Below, in pieces: positions 44,701 through 56,700 of a DNA stretch of 64,000 nucleotides. Every line of letters begins with the position of its first letter. Positions within the stretch are counted from its first letter, which is position 1. This DNA comes from Ovis canadensis (taxonomy: Eukaryota; Chordata; Mammalia; Artiodactyla; Bovidae). The stretch lies in NCBI RefSeq assembly GCF_042477335.2, contig NC_091255.1, forward strand, positions 33,706,501-33,770,500, given 5' to 3'. The notes beneath the pieces are model-generated. The model did not search any database, was not told the DNA's origin, and worked only from the letters and a program-made list of their open reading frames with translations. The position numbers and the translations under genes were made by a program.

Positions 44701-47700
44701 ATGATTGCTAGCTTGCTCTCTGCTCCAGGCCTCCCTGGACACTCTAGGCTCTGCCCCAACCCCTGGCACCTGCAGTCATGCTCCAGTGCCTCCCCCCATC
44801 GCAAGCTCCTCTGTGGCCTGCGGGCAAGTCCTCTCTGACCCCCGCACCCGCCCAGCGCCCAGCCCAGGGAGAAGGAACAGGTGCGCTATTGAACGCAAGT
44901 CAAAGCAATTAACGAGCACTTGTTCTTGGCGTAGAACTGGACGGACTTCCACTTGGCCGCAAGTGTCTTTTAGGACAGGTCACGGCAGATGGCCTGAGAG
45001 TGTCCCAATCAATCCAAGCCCAGATTTACTGAACGCTCGCAATGTTCCCAGAAGCACGCCACTTCTGCAAAGTTTACCTTCTGGTTCCCAGCACACAGGC
45101 ATGGTTCACCAAGGTCAACCTTGACGGCAGCCAGGCTGTGCACAGAAACCATGACGCATGGCTGACAAACACCTCAAAATGCTGTCATTTTTAATTTTTT
45201 AAAAATTTATTTTCATTTATTTGACTGCCCCCGGTATTAGTTACGGCACTTGGGATTGTTCGATCTCTGCTGCGGCATATGGGATCTTCATAGGGGTGTG
45301 CACAATCTAGTTCCCTGACCAGTGGTGAAACCAGGGCCCCCTGCATCGAGAGCGCAGAGTCTCAGCCCCTGGACCACCAGGGAAGTCCCTGTTGCTGTCA
45401 TTTTTAAAGGCACGGACTTATCTCCGTGAGCCGCGTGCTCTGTGCCTTGATTCACAGGGAGCTTGAGCTCCGATGGAAAACAGGCCTCTGTGGCAGGAGA
45501 GAGGAGACTTCAGAGATGAAAGGCAAAGATGCCCACGAAAACCTATGAGTTAATGGGGAAAGGGGGGCATTTTGGTTTTCTTCCGAAGGAGGAATTGTCT
45601 TGAAAATTAGAGCAAAACAAAAACTCTATCCGTAATCAGAGCAGCTGTAATAAAAAGATAAAGGTACACTCAGGCCTCCGTCAGCCCCGTGTTCCGACCC
45701 CCTCATGAAAGGGAAGCTGCTCCCTTAGGCGCCTGGCTGCCCAGCTTGAATCCTTATCTGGTTGGTCATAGAGAGCAATGTTGGGGTCATTCCCTCCAGC
45801 CTGATTCAGATAAAATGGATCTTCCAGAGTTTATGGGCAGCTTCCTAGGCCACGTCCAGCCAAGGAGGTCCACCCCAGGACCCCTCAGGACTCGTGGGAT
45901 ATTATTGCTGGCTTACACCCAGCCCTCCTCATCAGGCTAAGCTCTGAGTCAGGGAGGAGGGTTCTCCGGACCCCTTCCAGGGCTCGGGGCCCCTTGGCCT
46001 CTCCAGCAGCCTGTCTACCCCGTTCATCAGCATCTCGAGGAAGGCCATTCTACTGCAGAAGGATACTGTGCACCCACCCAGCCCCCAGGAATCCCACAGG
46101 AAGGCTGGGTCCACCTTTCTCTCACGCCAGCCCAGAGGTCACCAGGTGGATTAACCCACAGATAAGCCTGGAATGCTTAGCCTCAGAGGGACCTGAAGGC
46201 CTGGCGGCACCTCTATGGCAGGGCCAGCACTGGACAACTGAATATACGATGCTGCCCCAGAGTCTGCAGCCGCTGTGTTGTCAGGATGTGTCACCAGCAT
46301 CAGAAAAGAGCTGGGCGGCTACCAGAGTCCCCCCTTTTCCTGTTCTGGAAGCCTGCAGATTCCGGCCCTGCCCCAGAGTCTTGGGAACTACAGGAGGCAA
46401 TAGACTGGTGGCAGGTAGAACACAGACTCTCATGCCATGGGGGCGAGGACAGAGAGGCCCCCTCCCACCCCAGCGGAGCCATCCCCCTGCAGGATGATCT
46501 AGAAGGTGTCCCTGGTGGGTGACCCTGGGGAAAAACGGCCTGGCCTCTTGTCCAAAGCAGAGGTCCTGGCGGGCTGTGTAGACCTGGGTTCCCAGCCCGC
46601 ACCCTTGTCGCATCCTTTCCTACCCCTGAGCGCCAGGAGGATGTGCCCAGACATCCCTGGGCCCCTGCTCCAGGCCGCGCCGCATCCCTGGGCTGGCTCG
46701 CACCCTCCTGAAGGCGGTTTGGCTCCAGGATTCGGCACCTCGGCACCTATCCCGCAACTCCTGTGCTCCCTGCAAGCCTGACTCAGGGTCCAGGAAGGAC
46801 TCCCAGGAGGGACGGCTCTCTAGGGACAATCAGCTTGGCCTTGCCACCACCTTCAGGCTGATGGATTCCGCAGGGTCGGCATTCTGTGTGCCAGGGGTCC
46901 CAGCCAGTCCCTCCCCAAGACTTCTGTTGAGAGTCCCTCAGGCCTCTCTGACTCTTTGTGATCCCATGGACTGCAGCACGCCAGGCTTCCCGTCCTTCAC
47001 CATCTCCCGGAGTTTGCTCAGACTCATGTCCATTGAGTCAGGGATGCCATCCAACCATCTTACCCTCTACTGCCCCCTTCTCCTCCTGCCCTCAATATTT
47101 CCCAGCATCAGGGTCTGTTCCAATGAATCAGCTCTCCCCAAGGCTAGGTATCCTCCCCAGGGAGATGTGCTGCAGGGTGCCCTGGGCAGGTGTGTTAGCC
47201 AATGAGCCCTTGTCCCTTGGGAGCCCATCCAAGAGCAGGACCTGGCTGGTTTCTCCCCCTGCCTTAGTCACACTCACTTCCAGCCCCCAGAGTCTGCTGG
47301 GTCCCTAATCCTACGCCTCAGCTCCTTGGAGTGGAAGCACCCACCTTACTCCTGCCTGACCCAGGCTGCTGGGACCTGTCCTTGTTCCTTGTGTCCTCCA
47401 GAGCCACCTGATGATTAGGACTGGCATGCCAGTACCACTGAAAGCAGCTCCAGGCCGCAGTGGGAGGAGGAAGATAGGGAGCTTGTGAGGGTGCCTTGGC
47501 TCCACCTCAAGCTGGTTCCATATTTCTCAGCGTCCCCTAGATGATGGCAGCAGCTGGCCTCTAGGCGACTGGTACCGGCCAGGATGCCCTTGCCAGTGGT
47601 GGCTTCGACTTTGCTTGTTTTTGCCCCCTCTGCTCCTGTCCATCCCTACTTCATTTCGCTCAGTCTCCCACCCTCCTGGCCATCCTCTCTTCCTGAGTCT

Positions 47701-50700
47701 CGATCTAAACTGGCCATCTGACCTGCGCCTTCTCAGGCTTCCTCTGGGGGCACCCTCCAGTTCTGGGGGCATCCTGGGGCATATGCTGGGCACACAAAAC
47801 AGACTTTGCCACTACGTCCTGTGAAGTCGAGTGGGCAGATGACAGATGTGGAGTGGGGAGGGACTTGCTCAAGGCCCCCTGGTGATGGTCCCGGGCCAAC
47901 CAACACGCTCCCCCAACCCTGTCATCTTTGCCTCCTCTAGTCTGTCCTGGGGCTGCAGCCTGGAAAAGAAGAACGAGAAGTCTGCCCACGAGGTGCTGTG
48001 GGCAGAGTACAGGAAGCTGGGGCCCCTTTCCTTCGCTGAGATCAACGTCCTGCTCTGCTTCTTTCTGCTGGTTGGCCTCTGGTTCACCCGGGACCCCGGC
48101 TTCATGCCCGGCTGGGTGTCGATCGCCTGGGCAGAGGGAAAGACAAAGTAAGTGGCTCCTCCCGCAGCACCTTCCGTGGCTCTCCTCCTTTTCCGCCGTC
48201 CAGTTCTGGAACGCTCTGTTGGTTTCCAGACTTGCTTTTGTCTCGCCAGTCTTCCCGACAAGCTCACAGATGTGTTCTTGCGGTCCCTCAGAGCAGCCAG
48301 GCTGTGATAGGAGTTCGCTGGGCGAGGGCTGGGGCTCCCATTGCTCCGGTTTCCCAGTCTCTGTTCTGCCATCTTTCCTTTCTTATCTTTCTCCGGATTC
48401 GGATGAGTCCCTCTGAAGACGCACACCCAGGGTCCAGAAGCTTCTTTAGAAAGAGACTTGGCAAGAGGGAGATATGGAGTTTCTCTTCTGGCTAAGTCAC
48501 GTGGTCAGAAAGGAAGAAAAGTTGAGACCATGCATATCCTAGAAAAGGCGGACGATGTCTGAGAGATAGCCACCGATTAGTGCCTTATTTCATTCTGAAG
48601 GTCTGCTTGGGGTCGCCCCAGAGTCCTTGTGGTCACCCTGGTGACCCCAGAATCCAGAAAATCTGGTTGAGAAGAGCACACAAAGTTCACCTACAGAGCA
48701 ACACAGGCTGAGAGGGACATGAGTTGCTCAGGGTCACTCAAAGACGGTGGCAGAGCTGGGCCAAGAATGTAGGCGTCTTGGTTTCCAGCCTGGATTCAGT
48801 CTATCTCAGCACCCCTGATCTTGGCCTTTGCAGTATCAATTTTCTTTCTTTCCTTTCTTCTCATTTTTATTATTTATTTATTTGGCTTTAGTTGCAGCAT
48901 GTGAGATCTAGTTCCCCAACCAGGGATTGAACCCAGGCCCCCTGCATTGGGAGCACAGAGTCTTAGCCACTGGACCACCAGCGAAGTCCCGGAGTATCAG
49001 TTTTCTTTCTCAGAGGAGCCAGCTTCCTCACGTAGGAGCATTCGGACGCAGAGCAGGTTCGCTGTGTGACTGTCACTCCAGCCAAGCTGGGCTAACCCTA
49101 TGTGCTTGTCCCTGCCCAGGTACGCCTCCGATGCCACTGTGGCCATCTTTGTGGCCATCTTGCTATTCGTCATGCCTTCACAGAGGCCCAAGTTCAACTT
49201 CTGCAGCCAGACTGAGGAAGGTAAGGCTCCTGTCCTGGCCTCCCACTCATCAGGGCTGGGGCCCTGGCAGCAAAGGGTCTCCATGAGGTTCTCTGGGCCC
49301 AGGAGGGAGAAAACCTCACCCTGTAGCAAAGGCCTGGCTAGATTACAGAGTCTGGGGAGGGGGTATTTTCCAAGACTTCCCTGGGTATTTTTTAGTGCAA
49401 GACCTCTTCTTTTGCTTTTTAAGCATTTGAAATCTTATTTATTTTATAAGAGGAACAGAAAGGGATTTCCCATGATGCCATCAGTATTTGGGGGGGTTTC
49501 TCTCTCCCTCCCAGTCTATGTTAATATGCATATAGATATTATATAGCTATAATCAAAACATATTTCAATCCGTTTTCTCTGTTGGATTTTGTTTTCATGC
49601 TTTTGTTTGTAGTTATTCTCTAAACATTTCCTGTTACTGTTGCAGTCTTCATATTTATTTTCTTAATTATGGCATTATATTGTATCAGGGGGCTGTAACC
49701 ATTCCCCTGTTATGGAGCATTCTGGCTATTTTGAATGTTTCATTACTATAAATGAATGCTTTTGTATATATAGCTTTTTCTTTGAGGGTGTTTCTTCTTT
49801 AGGAAAAATTTCTAGCAGTGATGTTGCTGGGGTAAAGGAGTATATATGTCTTAAAGGCTTTTAAAATGTATTGGGAGATTGCTTTTCAAACAGGCTGTAC
49901 CAATTTATAACGCTACCAGAGCATAGCTTTAATATATCATGTCTTTACCAGCAGTCAATGTAGTGATTACTGTAAATTTTAGCTGATTTACAGCTATGAG
50001 ATGGTACTCATTGTCCTTGTAGGCTTTTATGCCCCCTTGATGAGATCACTTTTATCTCTTTTGCTTGCTAATGCTGCTCTGGGTTGTGTGTGATTTTTTT
50101 TTTTTTTTTGGCTATGCCATGTGGCTTGTGGAATCTTAGTTTCCCGACCAGGGATTGAACCTATGGCCATCAGCAGTGAAAGCACAGGGTCCTGACCACT
50201 GGACCACCACTGGAATTCCTAATGTATGTGTGTATTTTTATTGTCTCTTCTCAGAAAGAAAAACTCCATTCTATCCACCCCCACTGCTGAATTGGAAGGT
50301 GGCCCAGGAGAAAGTGCCCTGGGGGATTGTGCTTCTCCTGGGGGGCGGCTTCGCTGTGGCTAAAGGATGCGAGGTAACTTCTCCACTGCCGAGGCGGGGA
50401 CAGGGTGGGGGGCTGCCTAGGGCCTCTTCCTTCACCGGGAGGGCAGCTGAGAGCCTCTGCACCCCTCCTTCCCAGCAACCCAGGGCTCTGCCTCTGTGTT
50501 TCTTTGTCTCCTCCGTGTAATTGCACATTTCAGGAGGACAGTGCCTCTGTCTTGTCATCTGCAAACCCTACATCATGCGTAGTACCCGGAACAGAGAGAG
50601 TGCTGTCTGATTGATTTCAGAAATGAGTGAACAATCATGGTTAGCCAAGAGAGGTGGGGGATGCTGGGAAGTCTCCTGGGGGGCTGTGGGAATAATGATC

Positions 50701-53700
50701 TCTGCTTTGATTTATTCAAGGCAAATCTTTCTTTCAACTCGTTGTGAATAGTTTCACCATTTCCTTTGCTTCATCTACCTGCTGACTTCTTTTGTTGATA
50801 CAGTTGCCATTTAGAAATTTTTTTCTCTAGGTATGTAGTGACATTGGGAGAAAAGAACAGCATTTGGAAGAAAATACCCTCCAAAATGCAACTTTCTTCC
50901 CTCTCTCCTTCCCTAATAGGGGAGAAATGAGCTAGAGGGGGAGGGGACGAGCTGCCTTGGTGCTGCTGTCCTTCATCCATCTGTCCATCCATCTGGGAAT
51001 AGAATGTTATAGATAAACTTGGTCTATCTTACTATTGCTGTTTGCTCAGTATCTAGGACAGCCTGGCAAGTAGTGGGTTCATAACTATTTTTTTTTTTAT
51101 GAACATATCCATCCATTTAGTCACTTCTCCGTCCACTCATCCATCCATCTATTTATCTCTCATTCAATCGTCATCAAACCTTCCTACTAAGTCTATGTTA
51201 GGTCAGGCACAGGAATTACAGAGGAGATTGAGATGCAGTCTCTGTTTTTGAGGATTTCCCATCCTAGGTGAGGGGCGTATCTGGAAGAGCATTTCAGAAA
51301 GAAGTGACACACGAGTAAAGAAGTAAGTGAAATAATCTAGCTGAAGAACAGCAGAAGATAATAAGGCTGGTGTTACCTCCAGAAACGGCTTCACTGAGGA
51401 TCAAGATCAGGAGTGTGGACTTTATTCTGAAAGTGGTGGCAGCTGCTGAAGGGTTGAAGCCAGAGAGTGACTTGGTCAGATCTACACTTAGGAAAAATCT
51501 CTCGGGATGTCTGGAATGGAGGCCTAAGAAGGGCGGGGCTTGTGGGAGATCCAGCAGATGCCATATAGCCTTCATCTAACACAGGCTCAGAACACTGGAC
51601 TCCATGGACCACTCTCTCCTCTTTGAAACTCTTTCCTCTTTTTGTCCCCAAGACATCATTCTCTCCTACTTTTAACTCTAGCTGTTCCTGCTCTGCCTGC
51701 TACGCTGACTTTTCCTCTATTCTCTGATAAATATGAGTGTTCCCGAAGGTTCTATCCTTAGCCTCTTACCTGTTCACTTTTCATTCTCTCCCTGGACAAT
51801 CTATTCTCAGCCTAAAGCCCCAAATATAAATTCCCCAGTTTCTGGCTCAAATCATTCTGTTGAGCTTCAAGAACTGTGGGAGACTGAGAGGAGATGATGG
51901 ACTTGAGATGTTTTGGGTGACATGGTCACCAGGCATAAAGAATAAGGGGGAGAGAGACCCCAAGATGACTCCTTAGCCTTCTAGGTTGGACAGGCTTCTA
52001 GGTTAGGTGAGTCTAGTCACTGAGCTGGGGAGCCTAGGGGGAGCAGATTCTGGGCTAGAGAGGGTGAATTCAGGGGTCGTGTTGAGCCTGACATGCTCCT
52101 GGGACATCTGGGTGGAAATCCAGACAGTAGACCAGCTGGGATGGAGATACAGATTTCAGAGACAGCAGAGTGAGGTTGGAGATTGAAACTGCGGGCATGG
52201 ATGACAGCACCTATGGTGCAGTAGGTATTCAGAGAAAGAGAATTGGAAGTGAAGTCTGGTTGGAGCTCCTCGGAGAGAGATGAAGGTCCCTCTGGGCTCT
52301 GGAGGAACTGTGAGCCAGTAGCCCTGTGGTGACAGCCCTCCCTGTGCTTCCCAGGCTTCAGGGCTGTCAGAATGGATGGGGAAGCAGATGGAGCCCTTGC
52401 ACACTGTGTCCCCGACAGCCATCACCTTGATCATGTCCTCACTCATTGCTGTGCTCACCGAGTGCACAAGCAACGTGGCCACCACCACCCTGTTCCTGCC
52501 CATCTTCGCCTCCATGGTAAGAAACTCGGCTGGGGGAGAGTCATCACTTCATGGGAAGCTGACTGGGTGAGAGGTCTCCCAGCTAGGCTTTGGAGACCCA
52601 GGTCCCTGAGCCCTTGCTGGCCCTGGTCCTGCCCTCAGTGCTTTGCTGGTTCTTCTTGGTATCCTCTATGCTGACCCAAAGTGCTCAGCAAGAACCAAGC
52701 GCTCTAAATTTGTTTATAAATGTAATTGATTATTTCTCAAGCTCGGGAGGCAGGGCTGGCACCAAGGATGCCATGGGGGAACGATACAGCGTCTCTCAGA
52801 ATGTAGCACAGGTGAGCAGGAGGCCTGCAGGACAGGGGACACCACTGGCTGGAACCCACCAGGAAGAGATCTTGGGGGAACAGGAGCCTGGGGATGGTGG
52901 GAGGGGAGAGGACGTTCTGCGAAGATGGAGTAGTGGCATCTTAGGTAGGCCTGCTGCTGCTGCTAAGTCGCTTCAGTCGTGTCTGACTCTGTGTGACCCC
53001 ATAGACGGCAGCCCACCAGGCTCCTCCGTCCATGGGATTTTCCAGGCAAGAGTACTGGGGTGCCATCTCCATCTCCAAGGTAGGCCTAGGTAGTGGCAAA
53101 GGATAGTGGACCCAGCAGGACAAAGGCACAGAGGACCCAGCTGGACAAAGCCCCTGTAAAGGAAACAGTTGCGTGACTGAAAACTCCCAGAAGCCCTGCT
53201 TGGCAAGCTCAGGTATCATGGAGCAGTGTGCACTGAGCCTAGAGAGCTTGTGAATGAGGGTGCTGAGGGTCAGGCTACACAACTGTGTTCTCTGGGCATA
53301 GTTTTGAGTTGGGCCTGAGAAGAAAGCAGAGTGTATAGGCAGCTTGACTGCCATCTTTTCTTGCATTTCCTTCTGTCACTCATCACATGGCAGTACCAAC
53401 TCAAGGGGGCACAGAAAAAGGCCTAGGTTTCGAGTCAGAAGACCTGAGTTCAAGTTCAGGATCTTCCAAACACATCACTCAAGTTCTTTCTCCTATGCTA
53501 TGCGTGTGCTGAGGGTCAAGTAGGATGAGGGCTGTGAAAACCCTCTGTAGATGGGAAATGAGCCTGGGAGAAGCTGGGGCTCACTACCCTTTGATGTTCT
53601 GGAGTTCAGAGGACAGACTTACAAAGGCCTCAGCACAGGACTGAAGTTGGTAGATTTTCATTCAGTTGCCAGGGTGTCCATGTGTGTACAAAGTAAACTC

Positions 53701-56700
53701 AAGTGACTTTCTCCTTTCTTTCCAAGTGAAGATGGAAGAGTTAGGAACAGCCCATCTCCCCTACCCCTCAGCAGGTGGCCCAGAATGTAAAGATGCCAAG
53801 GAGCCCCTTCTGATGTCGGTCATGCAGTAGTGAGGACTCCCTCCACTCACAGAGGCCTGGCTTTCGCTCCCAGACCAGTCAGATAAATGAGGGTCTTCAT
53901 CGGAGTGGGTGGTCAGGCCTTTCGGAAACAAGCTTTTCTAGAATCAGGACCCCTGAGTTAGATTCCCCACAAGCCTCACAATCCTGGCTCAGCACCACAT
54001 GTGGGCAAGGGGAAGGTGGTGACTTCCCAGCTGGGTCCAGAGACACGTGGGGTGCATACATCATGAGGGAAACCAGGAAGGAAACTGGCTCCTCTTAGTT
54101 ATCCTAGAGGGATGAAACTGGCACGGCCTTTTCCGAGACCTGTTTACTCATAGAAACTGTAACCTGAAATTCTCTTACACCCCTTGACTCTGGGAATTTT
54201 ATGTTCAGGAGTTTATCTTAGGAAAATTATTAGAGATGCTTACAAGTTTATACCATAAAGATGCACATCACAGAATTGTGATAGAAAATACTTCCATAAT
54301 AGTAGGGGATTGGTGAAATAAGTTATATATTCATACAATGGAATACTATCAAGTCATTAAAAAATCATAGTCTTGAAGGATACTTCATAAAATGGGGACA
54401 TGTAATTTTTCAAATGTGTACATACACGTTTGGAAAATGTCTAATAATACAAAGAGCATACAGACCCTTACCCTCTAGCCTCCTTCCTAGAGATAACTCC
54501 TATTGTAAATTTCTTAGATATCTTTCTGGATGTGTAACACACACACATACATGCAAGCATGCACACACAGGCACACACACTTTTTAAAAAATGGCATTTC
54601 ATAGTCCTGTTCTGTACCTTAATATATTAAATCTTATCATACATGTTAGAGATCATTCCGTTGTTAAAGTGTAAAGCCTACTCAATTCTTTACAGCTGCA
54701 AACGATTCCATTGTTTGTGTATATGTATGTTATTTGACCATCCTGCTATTGATGGCTGTTGAGACCATTTCCTGTGTGTTTTGCTGCTACAATGTTGCAC
54801 CCAACAGATGCGTGTGTGTCTGCCCTCAAGTGCATATAGATCCACATGAAGGATTACTCATTTTGGTAGATATTGACAGACATTACAAATTATATCGCTG
54901 ATTTATTCAACAAATATTTATGAGCATCTCTCTACCCTGTGCTAGACAGAGTAGGTGTGGCTGAATTTTAAGCTTTAGAGTAAAAAAGATGGATACCAAA
55001 TTCCATATGCAAAATGAACCCAAATGTGTATAGAAACACACACATACTGAGGCACACACACAGGTGAGAGACGTGGTCCCTGCCCTCCAGGCTCGCTCTG
55101 TCTGTATCAGGACAGACAGATGTGCACACACGGGTGGCAGGAGCATCCAGCAGCCTCTGGCATATAGTAGGTGCCTAAGAAATACATGTTGAATGAATCA
55201 AGGGGGTTCAAAAGGCGTGCTGGGGAGTTTAGCCTTCAGGGTCCAGCAGAGTTACTATCCACGTATGGCAAAGGGCAGAGGACCCAGCAGGACAAAGGCA
55301 CAGAGGTGGGAATGCACTTAGTATGTTAGGGAAATGCTTTTCAGACTGATGGTCCCGGGAGCTGTCTTCTGCTTCTGTGACACTGCGGTGCTATTTTTCC
55401 CCAGTCACGTTCCATTGGCCTCAACCCGCTGTACATCATGATCCCCTGTACGCTGAGTTCATCCTTCGCCTTCATGTTGCCCGTGGCCACCCCGCCTAAC
55501 GCCATCGTGTTTTCCTATGGACACCTCAAGGTTTCCGACATGGTAACGCCACCTGCTTTTGTTCACTCCCATCAGCTACGACCCTTTGGTCCTGAGGGAT
55601 GCCCTGTGATGTTAAACAGTTTGGGACCAAATGTCCAGACCTAACTCCTTCTTTGCACTTACAGGCAACTTTTTCTTCTTTTCTGACACCATCTCTTATC
55701 TCACAGACTGTTCTGTCTCCCAAAGCTGAGAGGTGGGTTACAGAATCTCCCATTTGGAGGTGCTCGAGCAGCTATCAGGGGAACCTTCACTGAGCACTTG
55801 GAGGGGGTGAGGGTGGGGGTCCCATATGGCCAAAGTAGACTTCACAAATTAGCAAGAACCCAAGAGGAGAGTCAGGAGGGGCGAGGCTGAGAATAGGAGA
55901 AAGACGAATGGCAGCCCAAGAGACTGACAGAGGCTATAGATGGGGGTGGTGGAGGCGATGGCGATGGGTGGGTGGGGGGTGGGGCTTGGGGATGGGACAC
56001 CACTACCTGGGAGGAGCAGATACTGCACTAGAAACAAATGTAGCCAAAGGAGGGACTCTTCTGGCAGAAGGAGGGCAGGTCTGCAGCTGCAGAATGGGCA
56101 GAGGCCAGTGTGCAAACAGGGGCGGCCAGTGAAGAGGGACAAATCTCAGCACCACCCCTGGGTATCTTTGGGACTCCATGGGGCATTCTCACACAGAGGG
56201 CAGTCCCAGAAACCAGGGACTGCAGGCTCAATTCTGATCCCCAGTGAAAAATCTGCCACAGGGTTTGAGGGCAGGGATTCGTGACCACGCAAAGAAGGCA
56301 GTTCAGGCTCTGGAAAGGCTGGTGTGCATTTGCGGGAGGGCGAAGGCACTGGGGTGAGCCCTGGACCAGGGCTCCTCAGTAACTCGCTTGCCTCCCTGAG
56401 GCCCAGGTTTCCAGGCGTCCCAGTGGGCCTGGAGAGTCTGCCTGTCCTGCCTGTTTCCCAGGCTGCTTTGAGCAGTGATGACTTGTTCTGGACGTGAAGT
56501 TTCTCTGCCTGGGGGTGGGTTGAGGACAGAGCCTGGCCTGGGGAAGGGAGGCCCAACCAACAGCTTTGGTTCCCTTCTCCAGAGCACGGACTCCCGTGTC
56601 CCACTCACCTTTGTTCTGACAGCCTGGCAGACCCAAGGGTGCTAACTTTGACCTTGTTCTTTTCCAGATGAAAACAGGACTAATAATGAATGTCATTGGA

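Larger units (their letters stand above)
44347..47940 (+). other. SLC13A5: SLC13A5 intron 6
   Basis: A 3.6-kb intron with a CHR-2-type SINE (45200-45388), a BovB fragment (46940-47140) and otherwise GC-moderate unique sequence. No exon was recognised. Confidence 0.65.
52517..55404 (+). other. SLC13A5: SLC13A5 intron 10
   Basis: A 2.9-kb intron with a partial BOV-A2 (52950-53080), a MIR-like piece (53415-53530), L1 3'-like sequence (about 54170-54900) and an (AC)-rich patch near 54538-54575. GGACCCAGCAGGACAAAGGC occurs twice (53109, 55270), a short intronic direct repeat. Confidence 0.6.
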
